From contig JAFZOL010000018.1 in the NCBI GenBank assembly GCA_017550625.1, positions 1 to 64,000 of the forward strand: 64,000 nucleotides of DNA. The letters run 5' to 3'. Below the pieces are notes generated by a model. The model saw only the letters and a list, made by a program, of their open reading frames with translations, did not search any database and was not told the origin of the DNA. How positions within the stretch are numbered: the first letter of the stretch is position 1; every line of letters starts with the position of its first letter. The stretch comes from Clostridia bacterium (GTDB lineage: Bacteria; Bacillota; Clostridia; Oscillospirales; Acutalibacteraceae). The position numbers and the translations under genes are program-made. Of this stretch, positions 16,464 through 24,092 are shown in pieces.

Positions 16464-17353
16464 TGAGCAAACAAGATAAACGCAATCGCGAAGAGATCAC
16501 TCGCAGACACATGGGGCTGAAAGCCAGCGCCAGGATCAGCAATACGATCATCTATATCATCCTCATCCTGATGAGCATCGTCTGGCTGATTCCGTTCGTT
16601 TTCATTCTGCTGCAGTCGTTCCGCGTCGAGCTCAAATGCCCGGTCGGCTACGTGATCCCGCAGCAGTGGGGGCTCGACAACTATATCGCCCTTTGGACGA
16701 GCGACTTCAAAAAGTGGTACCTGAACACCTTTATCATCGCGCTGGTCACGGCGGCGCTGCAGACGGTGATCGTGCTGTGCATGAGCTACGCGCTGTCTCG
16801 CTTCCGCTTTAAGCTGCGCAAAAGCCTGATGCGCTTCCTGCTGATTCTCGGCATGTTCCCCGGCATGCTTACCATGATCATTCTGTACCGTGTTCTGAAA
16901 GACCTGAACCTCACGCAGGCGAACGCCCTGCCCGGCCTCATCCTCGTGTACATCGCCTCATCCGGCATGGGCTATTACGTGTCGAAGGGCTTCTTCGATA
17001 CGATCCCGAAATCGCTCGACGAGGCCGCGCGCATCGACGGCGCGACGCGGTTCCAGATCCTTCGCAAGATCATCCTGCCGCTCGCGAAGCCGATCGTGAT
17101 CTACACGGTCCTGACCGCGTTCATGGGCCCGTGGGGCGACTTCGTGCTCGCGCGTTACGTGGCGTTCGGCACGTCCTCCGGCTACAACGTGGCGGTCGGT
17201 ATGTACAGCTGGCTCACGAACGACCAGATCAACAATTGCTATACCATGTTCTGCGCCGGCGGCGTGATCGTAGCGATCCCGGTCACCATCCTGTTCCTGT
17301 GCCTGCAGAGGTACTACGTGGAAGGCGTTACCGGCGGCGCCGTGAAGGGCTAA
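16463..17353 (+). CDS. sugar ABC transporter permease, MalG type
   Basis: A 296-residue partner permease with six predicted membrane helices and the EAA loop DEAARIDGATRFQILRKIILP. It shares one base with the stop of the upstream permease (TGATG); a GTG at 16460 is an alternative start. GAGGAGG precedes it by about 10 bases. It completes the membrane channel of the importer with the MalF-type subunit. Confidence 0.9.
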   Translation: MSKQDKRNREEITRRHMGLKASARISNTIIYIILILMSIVWLIPFVFILLQSFRVELKCPVGYVIPQQWGLDNYIALWTSDFKKWYLNTFIIALVTAALQTVIVLCMSYALSRFRFKLRKSLMRFLLILGMFPGMLTMIILYRVLKDLNLTQANALPGLILVYIASSGMGYYVSKGFFDTIPKSLDEAARIDGATRFQILRKIILPLAKPIVIYTVLTAFMGPWGDFVLARYVAFGTSSGYNVAVGMYSWLTNDQINNCYTMFCAGGVIVAIPVTILFLCLQRYYVEGVTGGAVKG

Positions 17354-17373
17354 TAGAGAAGAGGTATTGAATT

Positions 17374-18495
17374 ATGGCAAGTGTGAAATTAACGAAAGTC
17401 AAAAAGGTCTATGATAAGGACGTCGTTGCCGTCCACGATTTCGATCTCGACATCAAGGATAAAGAATTCGTGGTGTTCGTCGGCCCCTCGGGCTGCGGCA
17501 AATCAACGACCCTGCGCATGATCGCGGGCCTTGAAGAGATCTCCGACGGCACGATCGAGATCGACGGCGTTGTCGTCAACGACATGCAGCCCAAGGACCG
17601 CGACATCGCTATGGTGTTCCAGAACTACGCGTTGTATCCGCACATGACGGTGTACGATAACATCGCGTTCTCGCTGCGCCTGAAAAAGCTGCCCGAGGAC
17701 GTGATCTACGAAAAGGTCACCGCCGCGGCCGAAACGCTCGGCATCACCGATTATCTGATGCGCAAGCCCCGCGCCCTGTCGGGCGGCCAGCGCCAGCGCG
17801 TTGCAATCGGCCGCGCCATGGTGCGCGATTCCAAGGTCTTCCTGATGGATGAGCCGCTGTCAAACCTCGACGCGAAGCTGCGCAACCAGATGCGCGCCGA
17901 GATCATCCTGCTGCGTGAAAAGCTGAACACCACGTTCGTCTACGTCACGCACGACCAGACCGAGGCTATGACGCTCGGCGACCGTATCGTGATCATGAAG
18001 GACGGCTACATCATGCAGGTCGGCACCCCCACCGAGGTGTTCGAGATGCCGAAGAACCTGTTCGTGGCCGAGTTCATCGGCGCGCCGAAAATGAACATCA
18101 TGCCCGCTGAGCTTATCAAGTCTTCTGCCGGTTACAGCGTCAAGACCTTCGGTGTGACCCTGCCGGTTGACGGCGAAAAGGGCAAGGCGCTCGCGGATAA
18201 ATACGTCAGCGGCAAGCAGATCCTGCTCGGCGTGCGGCCCGAACACATCACGCTCGCGCCCGAAGGCCCCAACGCGATCCCGTGCATGCTCGAGGTCAAC
18301 GAGATGATGGGCTCCGAGCTGCACCTGCACGTATACACAGAAGACGGCACCCGTCTCATCGTACGCGTGCCCACCGTCAACCTCGACGTGCATGAGCGTG
18401 AGAGCCTTGTCCACGGCAAAAAGCTGTGGCTGACGTTCTCGGGCAAGGTGATGCATTTCTTCGATCCCGAGACTCAGGAGAATCTGCTCAATTAA
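17374..18495 (+). CDS. sugar ABC transporter ATP-binding protein (MsmX/UgpC type)
   Basis: A 373-residue CUT1-family ATPase. Walker A GPSGCGKST is at 37-45, the Q-loop in MVFQNYALYPHMT, signature LSGGQRQR from 135, Walker B MDEP with Asp159/Glu160, and the switch His in VTHDQTEAM. The C-terminal 130 residues are the regulatory OB-fold domain of this family. In many Firmicutes such an ATPase serves several importers; here it sits with its permeases, 20 bases downstream, and ends the operon. The symbol msmX would fit but orthology was not tested. Confidence 0.92.
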   Translation: MASVKLTKVKKVYDKDVVAVHDFDLDIKDKEFVVFVGPSGCGKSTTLRMIAGLEEISDGTIEIDGVVVNDMQPKDRDIAMVFQNYALYPHMTVYDNIAFSLRLKKLPEDVIYEKVTAAAETLGITDYLMRKPRALSGGQRQRVAIGRAMVRDSKVFLMDEPLSNLDAKLRNQMRAEIILLREKLNTTFVYVTHDQTEAMTLGDRIVIMKDGYIMQVGTPTEVFEMPKNLFVAEFIGAPKMNIMPAELIKSSAGYSVKTFGVTLPVDGEKGKALADKYVSGKQILLGVRPEHITLAPEGPNAIPCMLEVNEMMGSELHLHVYTEDGTRLIVRVPTVNLDVHERESLVHGKKLWLTFSGKVMHFFDPETQENLLN

Positions 18496-18517
18496 CGTCC
18501 GGGTAATCCGGAAAAAC

Positions 18518-18555
18518 AAAACGGTCCGAAACGGGTTTTCGGGCCGTTTTCTTTT
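18518..18555 (+). terminator. terminator ending the ABC importer operon
   Basis: A 14-bp stem with one G-T pair (18518-18531 with 18537-18550), loop of five, then CTTTTG. Confidence 0.85.
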
Positions 18556-18586
18556 GTGTGTCCGTCCCTCTGCGCTTCGTTTCGCG

Positions 18587-18615
18587 TTGACAAAAGCGTT
18601 GGGGCGGTGTAGAAT
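18587..18615 (+). promoter_or_regulatory. promoter for the GH36/GH127 operon
   Basis: TTGACA (18587-18592), 17-base spacer, TAGAAT (18610-18615). AAGCGTT (18594-18600) in the spacer and its inverted copy AACGCTT (18643-18649) in the leader could be paired regulator half-sites. Confidence 0.75.
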
Positions 18616-18668
18616 AAGATCATAATAATTTATACATTTTTGAACGCTTCCGGAGGCCCTTCAAGCTT

Positions 18669-20747
18669 ATGAAAAAAGGCAACGCCCTGTGCGTCCCGCA
18701 GACCGTATTGATGCGCCTGTCACGCAATCAACAAAAGAATCTGAATAAAAAGATCCGGCGGGACCGCGCCGCGCTGATGCTCACAGGCGAAACCGATTTC
18801 GGCTTCGATCCTATCTCTGCTGAGGAGATCGCCGTGACGGAGGAAGAAAAGCGCCGTTGCCGCGCGTGGTTCGACGAATTTATCCGTTCCGCTGAAAACC
18901 CCGCCTACGATTTCACGATCGGCAGAAAAGCCTTTCGTCGAAATCCTTCGGCGTGGGAGGTCGACGTCGGCGTTGAAGGCTCGGTCGGCGAAAGGTTCCC
19001 GGGCGGCAAAACGAGCGTGATCCGCCTCAGACACAAAGAGAGCGGCCTCACGGCGCGCATCGAAGCCACGGTATTCGAGGCATACGCCGCCTGCGAGTGG
19101 ACGGTTTATATCAAGAACGAAGGGGAGCGCCCCTCTCCCCCGATCAGCCGCTTTTACGCCGCCGACTGCGCGCTCGACATCGGAAAAACGACGCTCTATA
19201 CGAGCTTCGGCAGCGACTCCAAAGCGGACGACTTCACGCTCGTGAGATCCGCCGTGCAGCCGACGAAAATGATCTTTAACGCCGCGGGCGGGCGCAACAG
19301 CGCCTGGCTGCCGTATTTCAATCTCTCGGGCGAAAACGGCGGCGCCGTGCTTGCTGTCGGCTGGACGGGGCAGTGGTATGCGTCGCTCAGCCAAACCAAA
19401 CGCGGCGTGCAGGTTCGCGCGAAGCAGGAGCATTTCAACGCCCCGCTCCTGCCCGGCGAAGAGGTCCGTTCGCCTCTTATCTCAATGACTTTTTACGTCG
19501 GCACGAACCCCTTGAAAGGCTTCCAGAGTTTTCGCCGCATGCAGCTTGATTGCCTTTGCAAAGATTCGATGAAGCCCGTGCGCGGGATCCTGCTCGCCAA
19601 CGAGTTCTGCACGAAGACGTGCGACGAGCTGATCGAACAGGTCCGTTCGACCGACCCAACCGTCCTCGCCGCGGCCGATTATTTCTGGATGGATGCCGGG
19701 TGGTATACCTATCAGAAGGGCTGGTATGACGGCGTCGGCAACTGGACGCCGGACGAAAAGCGCTTTCCCGCTACGCTTCGTCCGCTTTCAGACGCGATCA
19801 AAGAATGCGGCAGCCGGTTTTTGCTCTGGTATGAGCCCGAGCGCGTGCGCGAGGGCACGATCCTCGCAGAAGATGGCCTAAAACACCCGGGCTGGATCGT
19901 ACGAAATGGCGATAACCTCATGTGGAACCTCGCCGACGACGGAGCGTGTGCGTATCTTACCGACTATATCACGGCTTCGATCAGGCAAAACGGCGTGGGG
20001 ATCTACCGGCAGGATTTCAATTTCGATCCTTTGAGGTATTGGAAAAAAGCCGACAAAGAACTCTACGGCAACCGGACGGGGATCTGCGAAAACCGGTACG
20101 TCACGAACCTCTACCGTTATCTCGACGCCCTTGTCGCCCGCGTGGACGGCCTTATGATCGACAACTGTGCGAGCGGCGGCAGACGGATCGATATCGAGAT
20201 GTGCCGCCGCAGCGTGCCGCTCTGGCGCAGCGACTATAACTGCGTGCCCGCCGACGGTGCGCGCAAGCCCGACGTGCTCGAGGCCACGCAGGCGATGACT
20301 TACGGTTTATCCTGCTGGCTGCCGTACAGCGGCACCGTGCAGCACACCGAGTCGCGTTACGCTGTCGTCAGCGGACTTTCCACACATCTGAACGATCAGG
20401 CGCCGGACCCCGCCACCTTCGGCGCGTACGGCCGCGTGATCGCCGATATGACGAAAAACTATTATCCGCTTTTCTTCGGCGGCACGGACGACGGCAAAGC
20501 CCTCGCCATGCATTTCGGCGACGCCGAAAGCGGCACGGCGCTTGTTTATCTCAGGAAACGTGCCCCGCGCAGGTTTATACTAAAGCTGAACGCCCTGTAT
20601 CCCGAAAAAACGTATCGGCTCACGGACCCGGACGATCCCGCTTTCACGATCGAAGAAAAGGGGAGTGCTTTGATGCAAAAGGGCGTCCCGCTGACCGGCG
20701 GCGACGGCCCCGTCGCTTTCGTAGTCCATTACGACATAACAGAATGA
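18669..20747 (+). CDS. GH36 alpha-galactosidase, cytoplasmic
   Basis: Releases alpha-galactose from raffinose-type sugars or galactomannan fragments. The 692-residue protein carries the GH36 landmarks: DYFWMDAGWY, LLWYEPERV, nucleophile Asp449 in YRQDFNFDP, GLMIDNCASGGRRID, and acid/base Asp522 in WRSDYNC. No signal peptide, so it handles imported oligosaccharides. GGAGG lies 12 bases before the ATG, a rather wide gap. It is followed after 16 bases by a GH127-type gene, suggesting a joint attack on galactose/arabinose-containing side chains. Confidence 0.92.
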   Translation: MKKGNALCVPQTVLMRLSRNQQKNLNKKIRRDRAALMLTGETDFGFDPISAEEIAVTEEEKRRCRAWFDEFIRSAENPAYDFTIGRKAFRRNPSAWEVDVGVEGSVGERFPGGKTSVIRLRHKESGLTARIEATVFEAYAACEWTVYIKNEGERPSPPISRFYAADCALDIGKTTLYTSFGSDSKADDFTLVRSAVQPTKMIFNAAGGRNSAWLPYFNLSGENGGAVLAVGWTGQWYASLSQTKRGVQVRAKQEHFNAPLLPGEEVRSPLISMTFYVGTNPLKGFQSFRRMQLDCLCKDSMKPVRGILLANEFCTKTCDELIEQVRSTDPTVLAAADYFWMDAGWYTYQKGWYDGVGNWTPDEKRFPATLRPLSDAIKECGSRFLLWYEPERVREGTILAEDGLKHPGWIVRNGDNLMWNLADDGACAYLTDYITASIRQNGVGIYRQDFNFDPLRYWKKADKELYGNRTGICENRYVTNLYRYLDALVARVDGLMIDNCASGGRRIDIEMCRRSVPLWRSDYNCVPADGARKPDVLEATQAMTYGLSCWLPYSGTVQHTESRYAVVSGLSTHLNDQAPDPATFGAYGRVIADMTKNYYPLFFGGTDDGKALAMHFGDAESGTALVYLRKRAPRRFILKLNALYPEKTYRLTDPDDPAFTIEEKGSALMQKGVPLTGGDGPVAFVVHYDITE

Positions 20748-20763
20748 TTTGTGAGGTAAAACG

Positions 20764-22302
20764 ATGGTCCGTTTCGCGCATACGCTCCCCGAACCCGGCA
20801 CGGTGACGCTTCGGGGGCAGGAAAAAGAATATATCGACTTCATCACGCGCACGCAGCTCAAGGACGAGGCGCTCTGGCGGCATTTCGTAGAGGTGTTCCG
20901 CACGAAGGCCGACGTTGCCGACCGCGGCTGGCGCGGCGAATACTGGGGCAAAACGATGCGCGGCGCGTGCCTCGTTTACCGCTGCACGGGTGACGATGCG
21001 CTCTATGAGATCCTGCACGCCGCCGTGCTCGATTTGCTGTCTGCCGCCGAGCCGGACGGCCGTATCTCGACCTACACGCGCGAGAGCGAATGTGCGGGCT
21101 GGGATCTCTGGTGCCGCAAATACGTGCTCACGGGCATGCTGCATTTCTGCGATATCTGCAAAGATGAAACGCTAATTGAGCGCATCCTCAACGCGATGGA
21201 AAAGCACCTTGACCGGCTGATCGAACGCGTCGGCCCGGACGAAGGGCAGGTGCCGATCACAGAAACCTCCGATTTCTGGCTCGGGGTCAATTCGTGCAGC
21301 ATCCTTGAGCCCGTGCTCGATCTCTATAAACGCCGCCCCAAAGAGCGGTATCTGCGCTTTGCCCGGTATATCGTCGGCACGGGCGGCTGCTCCGGCGGAG
21401 ATCTCGTTGAACTCGCGCTGCGCGACGAGACGCTGCCCTGCGACTATCCCGAGAACAAGGCCTACGAGACCATGTCCTTTTTCGAGGGCGTGCTCGCGCT
21501 TTACGAAACGACGGGCGAACGGCGCTACCTCGACGCGGTGCTGCGCTTTGCAGAAAAGGTCAACGACGCCGAGATTACGCTGATCGGCTGTGCAGGCTGC
21601 AAGCACGAGCAGTTCGATCATGCCGCCGTGCGCCAGACAGAATACGCCGAAAAGGTGATGCAGGAGACCTGCGTCACCGTGACGTGGATGCGCCTGTCGG
21701 CGCGCCTGTTCCTGCTCACCGGCGACGAGAAATACGCCGACCGTGTGGAGAGATCGGCGCTCAACGCCCTTTACGGCAGCGTGAACCTTTACGGCTTATC
21801 CGTCACGCCGGAGTGGGGCGGCGATCCGCTGCCCGGCCTGCCGTTCGACAGCTACAGCCCGCTCTATATGAACCGCCGCGGCAGAGGCGTCGGCGGCCTC
21901 AAATATTTCGATGACGGCACGTTCTACGGCTGCTGCGCCGCGATCGGCGCGGCGGGGCTTGCCGTGTATCCGCTCATCCGGTCGCTGCGTCAGTCCGCTC
22001 CCACAGCCGAAACGCTGACCGAGCACCGCCTCAACGGCAAGATCGCTTTCACCTTCGGCCCCTACGTCCTCGCGCGCGACGAAGCGAAAGAAAACGCGGA
22101 TATCGGTTCCGTCGTGCGCCCGATCTATGAAGACGGTCTTCTTTGCTATGAATGTCTGCCCAGTGAGGGCAATGAAAACGTGCGCCTGCTGTTAAAAACC
22201 GGGCAGGGCGGCGTCCTGCTGACAGACTACGCCTCATGCGGCAAACGGTGGGACAAAGAAAAATGCCGCATCACGGTCTGGATGCCGAACGAGACGAAAT
22301 AA
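20764..22302 (+). CDS. GH127-family (DUF1680) beta-L-arabinofuranosidase-like enzyme
   Basis: A 512-residue (alpha/alpha)6-barrel enzyme. In the GH127 prototype HypBA1 a zinc ion is held by Glu338, Cys340, Cys417 and Cys418, and Cys417 is the nucleophile. The matching residues here are Glu301 and Cys303 (QETCVTV) and Cys390/Cys391 (GCCAAIG). It is shorter than HypBA1 (about 658 residues), mostly at the C-terminal beta region. It is cytoplasmic and sits in the GH36 operon. Some GH127-clan members act on other sugars (GH146 and relatives), so the exact substrate is open. Confidence 0.8.
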   Translation: MVRFAHTLPEPGTVTLRGQEKEYIDFITRTQLKDEALWRHFVEVFRTKADVADRGWRGEYWGKTMRGACLVYRCTGDDALYEILHAAVLDLLSAAEPDGRISTYTRESECAGWDLWCRKYVLTGMLHFCDICKDETLIERILNAMEKHLDRLIERVGPDEGQVPITETSDFWLGVNSCSILEPVLDLYKRRPKERYLRFARYIVGTGGCSGGDLVELALRDETLPCDYPENKAYETMSFFEGVLALYETTGERRYLDAVLRFAEKVNDAEITLIGCAGCKHEQFDHAAVRQTEYAEKVMQETCVTVTWMRLSARLFLLTGDEKYADRVERSALNALYGSVNLYGLSVTPEWGGDPLPGLPFDSYSPLYMNRRGRGVGGLKYFDDGTFYGCCAAIGAAGLAVYPLIRSLRQSAPTAETLTEHRLNGKIAFTFGPYVLARDEAKENADIGSVVRPIYEDGLLCYECLPSEGNENVRLLLKTGQGGVLLTDYASCGKRWDKEKCRITVWMPNETK

Positions 22303-22350
22303 CGCGACAGCAAACGCCCTAAAAACTCTGCGAAATACGGAGGGATCGGA

Positions 22351-23010
22351 ATGTATATCACTGTCAACGGCGTGTCTCTTTATTATGAAAAAACCGGGTC
22401 CGGCAGGCCGCTCGTGATGGCGCACTGCAACAGCATGGACCACAAGATCTTCAAAAAGGCGGCAAAAAAGCTCTCGTCGCGCTTCACGGTCTATTGCCCC
22501 GACTCGCGCGACCACGGCAAAAGCGGAAAGGTCAAAACGCTGCATTACGAGGATATGGCGGAGGATATGTTTCAGTTCATTACCGCCCTCGGGCTCGAGC
22601 GCCCCGTGTTTTACGGCTTTTCCGACGGCGGCATTATCGGCCTCATCCTCGCTTCACGCCATCCGGATCTGCTGTCTTCTCTCATCGTGAGCGGTGCGAG
22701 CCTGCGCCCCGACAGCACGAAGGACCTGCCCCTGCGCTTTTTCAGGCTCTGGAGCCACGTGGACCGCAGCGACAAAATGCGCATCATGCTGCGTGAACCC
22801 GATCTCACCGACGAGCTGCTTGCCGCCATCCGCGTGCCCACGTTCGTCACGGCGGGCGAGCGCGACGTCATCAAGCCCGAGCATACGCGCCATATCGCCG
22901 AAACGGTGCCGGGCGCCGCGCTCAAAATTTTTCCGAAAACCGGCCACACGGGGTATATCGTCAACAGTGAAAAGATCGCGGATTACATCCTGTCCGTGAT
23001 CCCGGAATAA
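22351..23010 (+). CDS. alpha/beta hydrolase
   Basis: A 219-residue hydrolase with the complete triad: Ser91 in GFSDGG, Asp172 in GERDVI, His199 in KTGHTGY. The oxyanion-hole stretch reads HCNSMD where HG is usual, so the second residue is Cys. It is 48 bases after the GH127 gene with its own ribosome site; it could be a carbohydrate or aromatic esterase, but the sequence does not tell. Confidence 0.8.
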   Translation: MYITVNGVSLYYEKTGSGRPLVMAHCNSMDHKIFKKAAKKLSSRFTVYCPDSRDHGKSGKVKTLHYEDMAEDMFQFITALGLERPVFYGFSDGGIIGLILASRHPDLLSSLIVSGASLRPDSTKDLPLRFFRLWSHVDRSDKMRIMLREPDLTDELLAAIRVPTFVTAGERDVIKPEHTRHIAETVPGAALKIFPKTGHTGYIVNSEKIADYILSVIPE

Positions 23011-23580
23011 AAAACGCCGCCGGGGAGCTTCAGGCTCCCTCGGCGGCATTTGCATTTATAACGTAATTCGTCACGCAGTTTCGCGTAGATATACGTATCC
23101 TTCCAGATCGGATCTTCGTTTGCGTTTTTGTGGAAGAATACGTTCTGCCGCAGATGCGCCTCGCGCCTCAGCCCCGCGCTTTCGAGCAGCCTCCAAGAGC
23201 GCTCGTTTCGAGGATCGCACTCGGCGTATACGCGGTGCGCGCCTATGCGGAACAGTTCTTCGATCACGGCAGTCAGCGCCTCTTTCGCGCAGCCCTGCCG
23301 CCGGTAATCGGCGTTGACGATATAGCCCACTTCGCGCGCCGAAATCGCGTTTTCCGCAATAGATGTTGCCGATCCCCTTGCCGGTGGTTTTCAGTTCCAC
23401 GGCGTAGTATTCCTCCGAACCGACGCGTTCATTAAGATGTTTTAGGCAGTTTTCGCGCGTGACGCCGGGGTAGCCCTCGAACTCGTCGTCGCGCAGTTGA
23501 TACAGGTATTCGAACAGATCGTCGAGGTCCGTTTCCCTGAACGCCCGCAGGATCAGCCGCTCGGTGATGATTTCGCGCAT
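22983..23580 (-). pseudogene. GNAT N-acetyltransferase broken by a frameshift
   Basis: The first ~80 codons from 23580 (MREIITERLILRAF...) give a normal RimJ/RimL-like GNAT N-terminus. Near 23333-23340 the reading frame changes: the rest of the domain (REVGYIVNADYRRQG, then acetyl-CoA-binding and C-terminal parts) continues in another frame. The break lies in a short CG-repeat run (TTCGCGCGCC on the + strand), a typical slippage or assembly-error site. The downstream frame then runs through the terminator hairpin and into the end of the convergent gene, so its natural stop also looks lost. Twelve bases separate it from the TfoX-like gene, its likely operon partner. Confidence 0.7.
23016..23050. 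terminator. hairpin terminator between convergent genes
   Basis: GCCGCC/GGCGGC and GGGAGC/GCTCCC arms (23016-23028 with 23034-23047, one bulge). On the minus strand it is followed by GTTTTTTA, so it best serves the acetyltransferase side, and to a lesser degree the + strand gene. Confidence 0.75.
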
Positions 23581-23592
23581 AAGCCCCTCCGG

Positions 23593-23895
23593 TTATTTCT
23601 TTCTTGGCAGATCGTCCGCGATCGCCGGGAGAAGCGCTGCCAACAGCTCCCGGTCGTCCACGTCCGCCGGCAGCATCTCCTTCGCGCCTTCATAGGGGAT
23701 CTCATACGGCGCGTCTGGCAGCAGCGCTTTTGCCGATTTCGTCGGTTTGACCAAAAAGCGGTCGTCGTAGATCCCGCCAACGACCTTGCCGTCGTAATAG
23801 ATCACGTATTCTCCCATCATAGGGCGATAAGAAACGCGCTCCGGGTCGCCCAGCTGTCCGAGAACGAATCCGAGATATTCTTTGCTTGACGCCAT
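23593..23895 (-). CDS. TfoX/Sxy N-terminal-domain protein
   Basis: A 100-residue protein matching the TfoX N-terminal domain (RPMMGEYVIYYDGKVVGGIYDDRFLVKP is diagnostic in outline). In Haemophilus/Vibrio the two-domain TfoX controls competence, but single-domain homologues are widespread in Firmicutes with no proven role. ATG at 23895 is chosen because AGAGGTG lies six bases upstream; a GTG three codons earlier would overlap that ribosome site. First gene of a two-gene unit with the broken acetyltransferase. Confidence 0.82.
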   Translation of the reverse strand: MASSKEYLGFVLGQLGDPERVSYRPMMGEYVIYYDGKVVGGIYDDRFLVKPTKSAKALLPDAPYEIPYEGAKEMLPADVDDRELLAALLPAIADDLPRKK

Positions 23896-23918
23896 AAGAT
23901 TCACCTCTTTCTTTTGGT

Positions 23919-23947
23919 ATTATACCATGCCGCGCAAACGGATTCAA
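23919..23947 (-). promoter_or_regulatory. promoter for the TfoX-like gene
   Basis: On the minus strand TTGAAT (complement of 23942-23947), 17-base spacer, TATAAT (complement of 23919-23924). Confidence 0.75.
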
Positions 23948-24022
23948 CAGAAAAAACGGGAATCCGAAACAGCGCCGCGCTTGCACGTTTTCAGATAACC
24001 GTGCAAGATGATCCCGATACGA

Positions 24023-24050
24023 TTGACAAACAGGCTATTCTATAAATAAT
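24023..24050 (+). promoter_or_regulatory. probable promoter for the GH3 gene
   Basis: TTGACA (24023-24028) with an AT-rich region holding several possible -10 boxes; AATAAT (24045-24050) gives a 16-base spacer. Confidence 0.45.
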
Positions 24051-24092
24051 AAGAAGTATAAGTACCTAAGCTCGGAAAAGAAGGGAATTGCC

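Noticed and set aside
23016-23050. Possible repeat element in the convergent gap
   Set aside because: It is a single GC-rich hairpin with a T-run on one strand and is fully explained as a terminator.
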